64,000 nucleotides of DNA from Apoda limacodes (taxonomy: Eukaryota > Arthropoda > Insecta > Lepidoptera > Limacodidae). Both the position numbers and the translations under genes were made by a program. The notes under the pieces were generated by a model. That model had not been told where the DNA came from. It searched no databases and worked only from the letters and a program-made list of their open reading frames with translations. Positions within the stretch are counted from its first letter, which is position 1. Each line of letters begins with the position of its first letter. The stretch is taken from NCBI GenBank assembly GCA_946406115.1, contig OX291553.1:12901001-12965000 (forward strand), read 5' to 3'. Of the stretch, positions 11,014 to 23,080 are shown one piece after another.

Positions 11014-12042
11014 ACATGATTATGAACTACTTATTATGTGATCCAATAGCGAAGTAAAAATAACAATACATGATTTTTCTGTTTTGTTCGATGTAGTAGT
11101 AAAATTTTGTGCTTAAAAATAATCAAGTTTTGGTGCACGTTTGTCAATAAGCTCACTCGCTCGAGAAGTTTATAAGTCTATTCGTTTAAGCATAACCCGG
11201 GAAACCTCTTCAGACGTTGGCGCCACCAAAACAGCAAACGTTGGCTTGTATATTATACATGCCATTTACACTTTAGGGCATATATGTTATAGTAGTTTCT
11301 TCAGTCAGAGCCATGTTGCCCAACTACCAAAGTTTTGGCGAGCGTAGGGCCAACGCTATTTTGTCAATCCACCCGTTGCGCCAATAGTGTTGGGCCCAAC
11401 ATTGGAAACAATGTCGGGAGGCGGCGAAGCGTATATATGTTCCTACCTATACTATAAGAACGAAGTAAAGGAAATTTCATAATTAAACCTTCTCTCTCGC
11501 TGAGAATAATAACACAAGCGAAAATCTTAGCATAGCATTTTGAGAGACAGGGGTTTAATAAATGAACTTTGTACCTGCCTTCTCAATTAAACAACATCAA
11601 TTATTAAAAAAAACCCAACAGCATTGAAAAAAAATATCAACAGGAAAGCAAATAAAGAAGATAAGAAATGAGTAAAATTTATTTATTTTAATCCTTCATT
11701 GTACAAAAAAAACCGTACAAGCAATTATAATTCTCGAAAAATAGTACGAAGGGCAAACGTATCTCTCACAGATTTCTTGCCGCAAACCCAGAGAAAGTAT
11801 AAATTTACAAAATAAGGTGGCAAAGGCTTGAACAACAAAGTTTTATCTACAGAATACTAAATTAATAACATATGAAATTGAATAACAATACAATAACATA
11901 TACTCATATTTAATTACAAATAAAATAATTACATAAATATATAAATAAATACATAATTACATACTATAATATTATTATAAAAATAAGTAGGTATAAAATA
12001 ACTGACATCTAGCTAACTAGCGTTCGATGGTAACAAAAATAT
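11014..12042. other. No gene recognised
   Basis: A 68-codon plus-strand frame near 11141-11347 has no recognisable motif and is not supported. Positions 11850-12000 are nearly pure A/T. Confidence 0.35.
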
Positions 12043-12495
12043 TTTTTAGGGTTCCGTACCCAAAGAGTAAAAGACGGGACGCTATTACTAAGACCCCGCT
12101 GTCCGTCCGTCCGTTAGTCCGTCTGTCTGTCACCAGGCACTATCTTGTGGAACGTGATAGTGAGATAGTTGCAATTTCCACAGAAGATGTATTTTTGTCG
12201 CCGCTTTAACAACAAACACTAAACAAAAGAATAAAATAAATATTTAAAAGGAGTCCCTTACAACAAACGTGATTTTTTTTGCTCGTTTTTGCTCGATATT
12301 GATAACGCGCTAGTAGGCGCTTGAAATATTCACATAGAAATAAAAAAAAAAAAAAAAAAATTAGAATAAAACTAATATTTAAGGCTTCCATACAACAAAC
12401 GTGATTTTAAGTATTGTTTTAAAGCAATATCGGGAGCTCATCTTCTCGGCTAATCACGGTGAGAACGGTAAGAGTCCAACTCGCACTTGGCCGAT
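12043..12495 (-). mobile_element. CGGCCAAGTGCGAGTCGG repeat, near full-length copy, reverse
   Basis: It begins with TTTTTAGGGTTCCGTACC and a CCGTCCGTCCG / GTCTGTCTGTC block. It ends with AGTCCAACTCGCACTTGGCC, the reverse of the head of the copy at 46256-46650. Two inner strings also match that copy (ACAACAAACGTGATTTT). This is a dispersed non-coding lepidopteran repeat of uncertain superfamily. No coding capacity is seen. Confidence 0.75.
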
Positions 12496-13214
12496 TAATT
12501 TCAAATAATTTCGTTAGTTTTTTTCATCAACCAATGCTCAAAGCTAGTTACAATTACTACTCTGTAGTACTACTAAGTAATAAACTTTAGCAGTAAGTAA
12601 CTAAGCGACCTTGTACGTGAATTCAAATTAAAAAAAGGCTTGTATAGTGCTTTTCTCAAACATGCGTGAAAAAAAAATGATTATATTTATTTATTTGGAT
12701 TTATAAACTTTAACATTATTATAACTAGTTTTAATTAACAGTATAAATTATTAATGTAACCAGCACCATAAACCCCAAATGATTACAAGTAGATGTTAGT
12801 TTAGATGGACAGAATTTAATAGGAGAAAGTTCTGTTTAAAATGAAAAATACATACAATATATACAATATAATAAAAAAGAAAAAAAAAGGAAAAACAAAT
12901 ACATACACTTAGGTACATATATACATATAGACAATAATTCAAATAGTTTAGGTGATTTTGCCGTCAATTCGCCGCGTTCAACTGTTTTTACTTTTTTAAA
13001 GTCATTTAATGGCGCATTCTTTTTGTTTAGATCGAAATTTAAATAAAACTTGACGAGCTTGATTTCTTTAGTTAGTTATCAAAAAAGGTGGATTTGATCA
13101 CTTGAGCGGTCAAATATAAAACATTGCGGGCCACCCGCTGATACTGTATCTACTGTAGGTACGATTTCTCCACATTTTGAGACTTTTACTAAGAAGTTGG
13201 TAGAAAGCGGTATA
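12496..13214. other. No intact gene; flank of the Helitron fossil
   Basis: It is AT-rich. On the minus strand the frame of the neighbouring helicase fossil stays open down to a stop at 13110, past the point where it resembles helicase. That part probably is the 3' non-coding part of the old Helitron read by chance. Confidence 0.35.
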
Positions 13215-13640
13215 AATTAGAAAAGCTAATATCAATTTATTTGATAATAGGCCGAGCTCGCGCCTCCGTACCCGTGGAATATGAGCTTTGATTTCTAAAG
13301 CTTCTTTGTATACAACATCTGATCTGGAATGATTGAGGATATGAACATACAGCTTGTTTGCTTTAGTGACTGGTAAGAGAGTGACGTTGTTAGAGCTGGA
13401 CGAGAAACTGATACTTAAATCGATGTTCGCAACATGTAGGTATCGTCTTCCCTTGCGCTTTATTTATGGTCGCAGCATTAATAAATTCTGCAGGAATTGT
13501 ACACGTTTAAAATAAAATAAAATGTTATTAGTAATAAATAACACCTAGAAGGTCATTCCGACATTCAGGGTATACAACCTTCCTGTCCTGCGAACCTCCC
13601 GTCAAAATCTTAATTTTCATTATGTTACGTTGAAGTCAAG
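13215..13640 (-). pseudogene. Helitron Rep/helicase C-terminal fossil
   Basis: Reading the minus strand from about 13637, a frame with KILTGG is followed by a degraded stretch. Next comes ATINKAQGKTIP (about 13480), which fits the Pif1-type helicase block TINKxQGQT. After a frame change, PVTKANKLYVHIL...SDVVYKEAL (about 13370-13275) fits the end of Helitron helicases (SRVxxxxNLxV...NVVYKE). These blocks lie in the expected order and spacing of the last 120 or so residues of a Helitron RepHel protein, a rolling-circle replication helicase. Two frame changes and stops make it dead. The second frame is stop-free for 118 codons (13110-13463) without an early Met. The assignment rests on motifs recognised by eye. 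Confidence 0.68.
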
Positions 13641-14138
13641 TAAATTTTAGTTTTGTTTAGTTACACTATATCACTGGCTTAACAGAATACGTTAAATAAA
13701 TAAAATAGATATTTATATAAGACCGTGGTCTATAATGTATTACTAACAAGGACACTTAAAACTATGTTAGTCGTACAAATAAAATAGAATAAAATTAAAA
13801 CACTTTAATATTAAACAATTAATTGATATTATTTTGTGAATGTGATAAGTGTTCACATACGTCGTCTTATAAAAACACTTACACACTCTCAAAAAATGGG
13901 GGGATTCTTTTGGATGCTGCTTTCAAGAGAATGTTGGTGTTGCCACGCACGTTCTGTTACGCATGATGGCATAAAAATGGCTGGTGCGAGCTTCTGCAAA
14001 TATTGTGGTTGCGCTACAGTCGCGCGGCAGCACCATCAGTATCCTGAATGCATTATTATATTGAACTCGCAGAACACAATAAGCCTTTTGCGCATAGTTG
14101 ACCCATAGACTGCAAGTGGGAAACGATTGGCAAAATGC
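13641..14138. other. No gene recognised
   Basis: AT-rich up to 13830. Frames overlapping 13836-14183 on both strands include the outer end of the adjacent TIR element and are not supported. Confidence 0.35.
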
Positions 14139-14535
14139 TTTTAAGAGAATATACGATTCGGAGCGCCTCTCAGAATGCTTCATACAAACAGATTTTCACT
14201 TATTTTTGACACTTGCAGATAAAACACCACGAAATTTTGTAGACATGTTTTAGTATTAAATATCTAGGTCTACAGTGTGTCTGTTTTCTGTTAAGTTTTA
14301 AAGTTTAAAAATTATACAGGATTCTAGTTGTTTATACAAATGGTTAAAAAAAGAATCATAGTTAATAAAAACATTTTACAAGATTTTGGAAAACCACAGA
14401 CATAAGCTATTTGGCTTGGGATTATGATTAAGAAATTTTACAGTGATTGATCAGTAAATGTCAAAAACAAATAAGAAATTCGTTTGTATGAAGCCCGCTG
14501 CAAGGTGCCGCGAACGCTGCGAATATCCCCTTTAC
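14139..14535. mobile_element. TIR element family A, copy 3 (inverted)
   Basis: The left end TTAAGAGAATATACGATTCG...GCTTCATACAAAC and the right end GTTTGTATGAAGC...GCGAATATCCCC are inverted copies of one another. The interior is the reverse complement of the 9.0-9.8 kb copies (ATTATACAGGATTCTAG, TTTTGGAAAACCACAGAC). It has no coding capacity. A 70-codon frame starting inside it is spurious. Confidence 0.72.
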
Positions 14536-16097
14536 AAAGTACGTTTAACATTCTGCGTACAGCAAGCAAATCTACGTATCAACATATTATACCTAACACA
14601 CATTGTTCTGCGCTCTTTAATGTCTAGGAATCGTGGATTTTATGAATGGCGGATGCTGCTTTCAAATTAATTTTGTGTAACGAAAGTCCTGGTGCGCTTA
14701 GTAAGTACCTATATATATTTGAAAGGACAGTAGATAGGTAGCGCCATCTTGTTCTATAAAACAATTGATGTTAAAAAGTTATACTATAGGTAAATACGTA
14801 CTAATTGCTTTCTGACTGACTGATGCATTTTCACAGAAGCTAGAAATATAAAATTTTATGGATTGACAGAATGTTGAAATTTCAAAGCCGTTGTCTTGCT
14901 CTAAGCAGAGCCTGAGTTACCTTATGACAGGTTCTTCAGTAGTTTCTAATGGTAATTCATAAAGATTTTAATAACATAACAATAATATAGTATCCTGAAT
15001 TTAAAAAAAATATCATCTTCATCTTCAAATAAAAATCAATTATCACATGAGAAAACGGCTAGACAGATTTAGTTTGGTTTTTATTTTGTTGTCAGGACAA
15101 GGTTTGTATAAAAGTTATGTAGGGTGTTTGACTGTGTCCAAAGTTTTATATCAGGATAATGAAATTCAAGGTTGTGGCGCTTGGAATAAGCCTGCTCGAA
15201 TAAATTCGGACGAACTAACTAATTGACTACCCCGTCGGGAATCCTGTGAATACACATAAAAGTTCTTTTTTTACATTTCAGCACAACTTCGGATATATCT
15301 TAGTGAATAAGTTGAGAGACTTTTAGGATTTTAAAATAAACAGGTTGACCAGTAACCAAGACGTCGAAGGTGCATGCAGTATTCACCTAAGTGAACGAGG
15401 TAATAACTAATAAGCAAAATTCATAATCGTAACTTTAGGTTGTAGTTCTTCCACTTATAAAGTAACGGCACTCTTTAGGGCTATGGCATACCCTAGCAAA
15501 AGCGTGCCGATTTGACCAGTGTAGAAAGACATATTACACTATTGAAGCATACAAAGACAAACAGTTCCACGTACGATAGGCGCTGGCACGAGACCGCACG
15601 TTGAATTCTCGATTATAATATTAGCAAATACACTTAATTAAGATTTGAACTAAAACATATTCTTTTCACGAGCTTCAAAGAGCGTACTTAGGACTGTAAC
15701 AAAATTAATCAAAATCTTGCAAACTTAACTTGTTTGGGTATGTCATCACCATAAAAAGGAAAGTTCATGATGAAATTTGAAAAGTTTTTAAAGTTATATT
15801 TTACGGGAATTTGTGATATAGTACGTATTTTTGCCTACATAAGGTACATATTTTTTTATTGAGATGCTATTGAACGTTGATACTTGTACATTGGTCATTG
15901 CAAAGGCTGTTGAGTGTGTTGCCAAATGTCTACGTAAATCCTCTAAGACGAACAATTTATTGCAAGCCGCAGCCGGTTGCAAATACTGTTTCGTAATAGT
16001 TCTGCTAGGGGTTGCCAATTGCTTTTTAGAAAATTTAACGAATTTTACTAAAGTAAGTATAACCGTTCCTTAATATTTTTAATCAATAAATAGTATT
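14536..16097. other. No gene recognised
   Basis: The overlapping frames at 15794-16073, open on both strands (74 and 69 codons), are the only notable coding-like part. I recognise no motif in either, so neither is called. Confidence 0.35.
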
Positions 16098-16375
16098 AAA
16101 GGAGCTGTGGCCCAGTGAAACTCGTTTATCGGAAACTATATGCGAAGGTTAGGAACGTCGGACGTGGTTAATTCTTGGATGGGTGACCGCCTATTGGCAT
16201 ATTTTCAGAGCTGTTCCGTCTTTCGAGGGCATGTAAAACCATTGCTCCTGACTGTTTGTCATATAGCAGCAGTCGCCAATCCAAGTCAGATGCTTTATCA
16301 GTGGCTATAAAACTCTGACCGTCGATTTACCACTAGCTCGACGACGTCCCCAACCCGCATCATAACAGTGCGTTA
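16098..16375 (+). mobile_element. 5S rRNA-derived SINE-like element
   Basis: It opens with AGGAGCTGTGGCCCAGTG and then carries a 5S-rRNA-like core at 16143-16191: AAGGTTAGGAACGTCGG, ACGTGGTTAATTCTTGGATGGGTGACCGCC in two adjoining blocks. This corresponds to the region around boxes A/IE/C of 5S genes. The body continues with TGTTCCGTCTTTCGAGGGCATG and AGCAGTCGCCAATCC, which I know from a common lepidopteran dispersed repeat. A true 5S gene is excluded because only the 3' half of 5S is represented and the flanks do not pair. Confidence 0.72.
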
Positions 16376-17697
16376 AATTCATTAAAGAATCGTTTGATGA
16401 ACTTATTTTATTAGATATAAAATTTAATACGCTTTAACTTCTTTAGAGCTTTGCACTTATCACGCTTTCCTGCCTTTTTTACGCACAACATTTTTCAATC
16501 GCCAGCCAGTATTTTTTATTTGTAGTTATTGCTAGTTGATGAAGAGAACTTACTATTATCACAGTACAATATGATATAAAAGCGGTAAGTTGAAAATTAC
16601 AGCCGAGGCAATATTGCAAGAAAGCAGAGGCTGTAATTATCAAAGCGCACGTATGTCATACGACGTTTTTTAACATATTTGCGAGGAAATAAATAAAACT
16701 CGGACTTTCTTTAACAACTTTCTTTAAAATATTATCACCATAGATACGATATTTGAGTAAACAATTACAAAGGCGGAATACATTTCATGCGGTTTTTACT
16801 TTTTCACAAACTTTTTTTTTATTTGGTCCGCGCGCGGTCACTCAGTTTTATTATACAGCTAGTTACTTTTTCAAACAATGTTCTTGATCGATCTCTATAA
16901 TCCACATTCCAAATTGAAATAGCTTTGCGTCTCAAGGGATTCAAAGTATAACCTTAATCTCTGTTTAGGAAGAACCAACTAGCTCTTTTTGAATAGATGT
17001 GATAAAAATTATATTTTACAACAAAAAATGTATATTGACGCTGTTTCAATTTTAAGATGATAACATGAACCAAAAAAATAAATAATAAGTTTTTAACTGT
17101 ATAAAAATAAAAATAAAAATAAAAATTAGGTGTATATAAAAAAGTTTTGGTAGGTACTATATATATATTACAAAATAAAATATACCTATTAGAATAAATA
17201 CAACATAGTTCGGTTGGCAACCCTATGTACACTGAACACGGTTGAAGCAGAATTAGATAGAGCGCGCCGATGGCGGCTTTTTGGGATATCAGCGCCGCCG
17301 CCTCGAGTTTAATCGTCATAATTTCATTACTTGAACGTCGGTTTGTCATCAGTCCTTCGAAACTTACTCGGTGAGGCAGTTTACCTATTATATTATGGTT
17401 ATTTCCTGGGCTGGGCTTTGATATTCTCCATTTGAATATGCTAGGGAATGTTTTAAGATTTTATTTCAACTGAATTTACAAAAAAATAAAAATTGTTAAT
17501 AGTGGTATTAGTAGATACGTTTGAGAAAGATTTTTTTTTATGAAATTTCGCTGAAAAAACTTCAATATTTTCTTAATGCAATTTATGCAGTACTAACTTA
17601 ACCGCGACTGAGCTCGCACGTAGTTTGGTCATTGCCATAGAATTCTTAAAAAACACCTTAATTAACCGGAATTAACATTATTCTATGATATTTTTCA
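16376..17697. other. No gene; ATAAAA repeat
   Basis: An (ATAAAA)n tract lies at about 17100-17127. The 131-codon minus-strand frame over 16954-17349 is rich in F/Y/I/L/K as expected from AT-rich DNA and has no recognisable domain. Confidence 0.4.
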
Positions 17698-17876
17698 TTC
17701 CATGAGCTCCCTGCTGAAGTTTTCTCTAGGGACCACAGTATGAGGTTCATCAAACAGGGGTAATTAGATTTTTAACAGGTTCAGCCCGAGTAATGCCCTT
17801 GGTGTTGCAAGTGTCCATAGGCTACGGTTACCACTAAGCATTAGCCGTGTGCTTGTTTGCAACCTTAATGGTATGC
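17698..17876 (+). mobile_element. CR1-type LINE 3' terminal fragment
   Basis: It matches the end of ORF2 and the 3' UTR (GAGCTCCCTGCTGAAGTTTT, CCATAGGCTACGGTTACC, GTGCTTGTTTGCAACC, TTAATGGTATG). The 3' end is the expected GGTAT..., then A-rich sequence. It is a strongly 5'-truncated insertion. Confidence 0.82.
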
Positions 17877-18293
17877 AAAATTGTTACTCAGTTGCAACGC
17901 TGCGGTTTCACTCGCGGGAAAATCTATTCCTGTAGACAATTACGATTGAAATAAAAAGTCTTTTGACATCTTACCTTTCTCCTGCTCCATCCATAGTGAT
18001 GCTGAATGCAAGACCAAGACGAGATTTGTCTTATCTTATGTCTTGCACCGGATCATAGGTCATGACCTTGGTCTTATTCCTACACTCTAAGTCTAGCAGC
18101 AAGACTCTTGCAAAACTGCAAGAATCCTGCTAATTATAACAAAATTGAAATATATCGACCAAAGTATCATATTTTTCTTTGTTTATTTTAAAAGGAAACT
18201 TATTTTACCTTCGCGCCCTTTATTTCATTTATTAGTATTGTTAATGTTATGTTAAACTATAAATATTAACAGGTGTATGTTGAATAATAAAAA

Positions 18294-18363
18294 ACCTTCT
18301 TGTATACGCCTTGCAATAGAATGTAATCCATTTCATTCTATTGCAAGGCGTATACAAGAAGGT
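18294..18363. repeat. Perfect 30-bp inverted repeat with 10-nt loop
   Basis: Left arm 18294-18323 (ACCTTCTTGTATACGCC...) and right arm 18334-18363 (...GGCGTATACAAGAAGGT) are exact reverse complements over 30 bp. They are separated by TAATCCATTT. The arms are less AT-rich than their surroundings. A transcript of either strand would fold into an uninterrupted hairpin. Nothing else in the window matches the arm. It could be a small foldback insertion, a snap-back duplication or a cloning/assembly artefact. Confidence 0.95.
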
Positions 18364-18866
18364 CGGTAAGTCAAATAAGTATTCATTATTTTCTCTATGT
18401 TGCATGAAAAATGGTTAAATTGGTAAAAAAAAAATCAAGACATAATCAGGTTGGCTTAATTTTAGCGTCTTGTATTAAAACAATAAAAAAGTAGTTAATA
18501 GGCTATAACTTATCATAAGTTTCTACATACTTTTAATAAAAATACCTGTATTCACGCAACTTTTACATTATCAAAATTGCTTACAATTTAGAACTGTAAT
18601 CTGCGACAATAAAAAAAAATTAAATTTCATGGTTACTTTTAAAATTTAAGCAAAGTTGATTTTTTCAATAAAATAAAGAAACATTTTTATATTACGTGTT
18701 TATTCTAAAATTTATAATAAAGCTATTATTCATTTAAAAAAAGTAAGTGTTATCATTAAAAACTCTATATAATGACTGGGTCCTTCCGACCCGCAAGCGA
18801 TGTTTAGTGTCGTAAAATAAGGTGTAAGTACTGACGGGTTAAGAAAGTGTTCATGTACAGTACAAC
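18364..18866. other. No gene recognised
   Basis: AT-rich with no supported frame. Confidence 0.35.
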
Positions 18867-18990
18867 AAATTTTTGTGACCTTCTGACCTTGGGTGTTTGG
18901 TCGCTAGTGTCACTATAGGTTCACAACATTTCAATATGGATACTGTTTCTGTTCTGATTTTTGACCACTGGGTTGGAAAAGTTTGTTACA
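18867..18990. repeat. Dispersed repeat B, copy 1 (inverted partner at about 31490-31610)
   Basis: GACCTTGGGTGTTTGGTCGC, TAGTGTCACTATAGGTTCAC and CATTTCAATATGG match the reverse complement of 31490-31610. This copy lacks the 168-bp element inserted in the partner and so serves as a paralogous empty site. No ORF. Confidence 0.7.
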
Positions 18991-21900
18991 CTATAGTTAG
19001 TTTTAGCGTAATACATACTAACAATCATTAGTCCATAATAGTTCAGCCCGGCAGGAATTTACTTAAATTACTCCTGAGCGGTCGGCAACTTCATTAGGAC
19101 ACTGTTTGAGTGCGGGTAGGCTTGTCTGTTAATTGTTGTTGACTGAGATGTGCGTCAACACTGCAGTGGCACAGCCCACACCTTGGAGTAAGGACGCATT
19201 TACAAATTTACGTTTACGTGACAATTTTTCAATAGAATAGAATTTGTCTTAGGTAGAAATATCGGCATATAGGCGTCGTGTATGTATTATAGTCGATAAA
19301 ACATAATTTTGTATACACGTTTAGTTTGGATGACAATGCATGGTAAGCTATGTGACGTCATTCTAAATGCAACATAGCGAAACGCCCAAGATGGTGGACT
19401 AATTTCATGCACTCTAACATTCATGCAATCCTTTATATTATTATATCAATATAATTTTTCTGTCATTCTTTTATGTTAACAAAAAGTTATCAAAGCGAGA
19501 TCTACAATTTGCAAAGCTCTGTTTTCTGGTTATTTGTTAGGAACGTAGTTTTTTAAACAATTAAAATTAAGTAGCACATGCACGAAATACAAGTATGTCG
19601 TTCCCGCATCTGGAACGTTGGCAAGCTCTTACAATGGCTTGAGTAAACTTTGATCAAGATATTTGGAACACAACACGCTGACATATTCACCTCAACCACC
19701 GGAAATTGCTCTTCTGTTTTATGGAAATCTACGTATTTCGTATAATGAAAACAGTAGATAAGAATATCAACTGACTTAATAGATAAGCTAAATTTTCAAT
19801 TACCTCACACATTAAATCTGTTACTTTTAGTTGTACGTTTAGAGTGGAAGTTTGTTTGTATGTATGTCTGTTACTACTTTTTGAATAAACAACTGGGGCG
19901 AGTTAGATGGGGTTAGTTGTATGACATAATTACCATCTCAGAGCCAGTTCTGAGTCATGATTTGCGGAAATAGCGCAATGGGAGGTGCCATACAAGATGT
20001 GTTTTCTATTAATAAAAACATAGGACCAAATTTGATGGGGTTGTTTTGTTAACATAGGTATCATAAGTTTTTATTTTTTTGTGTTCCATTAATAATTTAA
20101 AAATAAAACGGGATTAAACGCGTCGTTATTTGGCAAAATACCTTTTTCACCTCACTAGCACCAAAATGGTTTTGCTGTTCAAAAACAGTGGGCAAAATGG
20201 ATTTTTGCTGCGAGCGTGAGACAAAGTAATGCAACGTTCAAATACTACTTATGGAATGTTTCGATAAAGAAAAAAAAACAAAGCAAAGTTTAGAAACAAA
20301 TTTATTTTAATAAAAAACATAACTAAATTGCATTTTTTCATTTTTGACGTACTTAATATTTATGATTATACCTACCTACTAATCATTGTAACGGGCCGTA
20401 TAATACTTAATTTTTTTTAATGTTCATAATTTGTTAGCAGTTATTTAAAACTTACAAAAGGTTAAAATATTTAGAAATCCATTAGCCATGGGCGGCGTGT
20501 TACATTAGTTAAGCGTCAATATTTTTTTACAACTTAATCACCGGTCAGAGCCATTCTCAAAAATGTACATTTTTAATTGGTACAATGTAAAAACTAAAGA
20601 TAAATAGCTATCGTAAAAGCCGTTCGTGGGAGTTTTGCTCTAGGCCCTGCACGTGTTGAAACAATAGAATAGAAATTGAGAATTCCTAAGAAATATGCAA
20701 TACAGTAGCGTATTTAGAATTGTATTTAGTGTAGAAATTAATAATAGATTTAATTTTAACTAGGGTTGAAAATCAACTGCTTGCTTGAAAACGTGCTTAG
20801 CTTGTATTTACTTATGTACCTTAAATATACGTTATAGTATACAACACTTACACGATAACATTAAGAGCGCTCTTATAATATATACTTGACACAAAATCAC
20901 TAGCATTATATATTATTCTATTATATATATATATATATATATGTAAGATATATGTGGAAAGAAACCTAGATGATAAGTCTATCTTATATAACTAGTTAGT
21001 TATAGGCATGTTTAGCTAATAATAAACCACTACCTAAAAATTGTGCATGTAAACCATAATGTAATAATTATAATGGGTTTGACCAAATGTACTTTGCAGT
21101 ACTTGCTATCAGGACAGATCAATAAAATAATTTACTTTGGAAATAAATAAAGTAGCAGAGTATTCCGATACTATTCGTTAAAAAATATTTAATAACTCTA
21201 ACTGCGAGTCCTTCACTGAAGTCAGTAGAAAGTTTAACAAAGGACTTATCGCGTTGCAGACAGCAGGACGGGGATAGTTAAAAAAGTTGAATGAAACTCG
21301 ACCCTGTTGTTTACACAATTGAGTCGTGTAAATATTAGTATGTTCCTCGAGTCTGTTTTAGTATAGCTAGCGGCACGGGCGGCGACAGGACGGGCGGGAC
21401 AGTGAGTCAGGTTCTAATCTCCATGAGTTGTGGTCGTGAGAAAAATTCCGGCGATATTGTGAGTGTCAGTGAAACCGTGGTACTCACATAACCAACCGAG
21501 ATATAGGGTGTGACTAATATAAAAGTTCCTTTACAGCCGTCATCGAACGCACTTACACAGATAACGTAAGATTGCTATATATCCGTGATTAGAATTTGGA
21601 AATCTTATCCTATTTTTTAATGTAGATTAATTGCAGAGCCTGGAGATTTCTCCCTGAATAGGATCGTGTAAGAAAGCAGATATTCCCTTCCGGGAGAGAG
21701 ATCTGTGGACTGAGGGTGCTGTTGTACCTTCCTGGAACAGCCTGGGAAAATCCTAACTTCTGGCCAGTGAAGCCTAGGCTTTGTTGGACAAAAGCTAAGA
21801 CTTTGGAGAAGCACCTTAGGTCCTATTTGGCGTTTCAACGCCATTTTCCTTCGCCTTTTCTATTACAGCCTTAAACGTCTCTTAGTAGACCAAATATATA

Positions 21901-22904
21901 CACCTTAAATTGCCCAGTTTCAGGGAAAATCTTCAACTACGAGCACTGCCAAAAGGAGCAGACACACAAGCTTGAGCAGAGAGAAGGAGCCAAGGAATAA
22001 AAATTGTTCAAGGCAAATAGGCGTGATACCATAATCAAAACAACCAACTGTATGTGAGTAATTCATTTGTTTTCTGCTTTGTTTTGTTTCACACTTGTAC
22101 GGCACAGAGAAAATTACAACCTAATCAAACTCTTAATTAAAATTAATTAAACGAAATTATATAATAAAATATATAAAATAAAATATGAAATATATAATTA
22201 AATTTAAACTAGACGATCCGGAAAATCATCATATTGACTTAGCCATCATTTAAAAACCAAAAGAAAATTAAATTATAGGTAAGGCGTTATTAACGCGTTA
22301 TATATGCTATAGTCCAGGTATGGGTCCTCCACATAATTAATACCGTTTATTTCAAAAAATAATGCTTTGTTTTCGATAAAAGTGTCATAGAGTAAATTTT
22401 TGAACGCACGTCTAAAAAAAAGAAAGCTAAATGGAGCGAAACTAATTAGTTGTTTTACCCTTAGGTTGTTTTTTAACGTATTTATTGTACTAGCGGCTCG
22501 TCCTGGCTTCCAGGCTTCCTGGCTGTGGCCTTTTTTTTACCCATAAACCTATTTTTACCCTCGAAAATTTTTCCTTGCAAAAAGTCAAAATATTCAATGT
22601 CGGTTGCGTCCGCTGCGTAGGGAGGGAGGGAGCCGACCGCGCGTATGAGACACGCGGCATGGTATCTCGCAGAGCTAACTGGGACCACGTCATAAATGCG
22701 CGCGCAGTACTTGATCATTATTTTGCTGCGATGTTGTATTAAAACTGCGATAATCTACTACGATATTCATTGAAATCGAATGATGTAAAGTATAATTTTG
22801 TTTTAAATTCAAAACTTGTGATGAATAACGTATTTATTTGAATAAGGATTAATATCATGTTTCTAAAAAAACTTCCGCAAATAATGTATTATTTTAGAAC
22901 AAAT
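18991..22904. other. No gene supported; two minor repeats and a GC-richer patch
   Basis: Positions 20110-20155 (AAACGGGATTAAACGCGTCG, TTATTTGGCAAAATACC) are an inverted match to 23616-23665. A (TA)n tract lies at 20924-20942. Positions 21361-21500 are markedly GC-richer than their surroundings (GGCACGGGCGGCGACAGGAC) and could be an untranslated exon or regulatory patch, but no frame is convincing. Positions 22482-22718 have two overlapping minus-strand frames with no recognisable motif. Confidence 0.4.
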
Positions 22905-23080
22905 TTGGTTAGCTTCGCTCCTCTTGGTCTTAGCGTGATGATATATAGCCTATAGCCTTCTTTAATAAATGGGCTATTTAACACTGAACGAATTTTTCAA
23001 ATCGAAAAAGAAGTTCCTGAGATTAGCTCGTTTAAGAAAACAAACAAACAAACTCTTCAGCTTAATTATATTAAAGTATA
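22905..23080. repeat. Dispersed lepidopteran repeat fragment
   Basis: TTAGCTTCGCTCCTCTTGG, ATATATAGCCTATAGCC, AATGGGCTATTTAACACTGA and CAAACAAACAAACTCTTCAG, in order, are known to me as a dispersed lepidopteran repeat. It is worn and has no ORF. Confidence 0.6.

Noticed and set aside
15794..16073. Overlapping frames on both strands (74 and 69 codons)
   Set aside because: No recognisable domain on either strand and no basis to choose between them.
16143..16191. Possible 5S rRNA gene
   Set aside because: Only an internal part resembles 5S and the flanks belong to a dispersed repeat.
16954..17349. 131-codon minus-strand frame
   Set aside because: F/Y/I-rich low complexity running through an (ATAAAA)n tract.
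22482..22718. 78- and 67-codon minus-strand frames
   Set aside because: Two overlapping frames in one GC-richer patch with no family resemblance; most likely chance or an unrecognised repeat.
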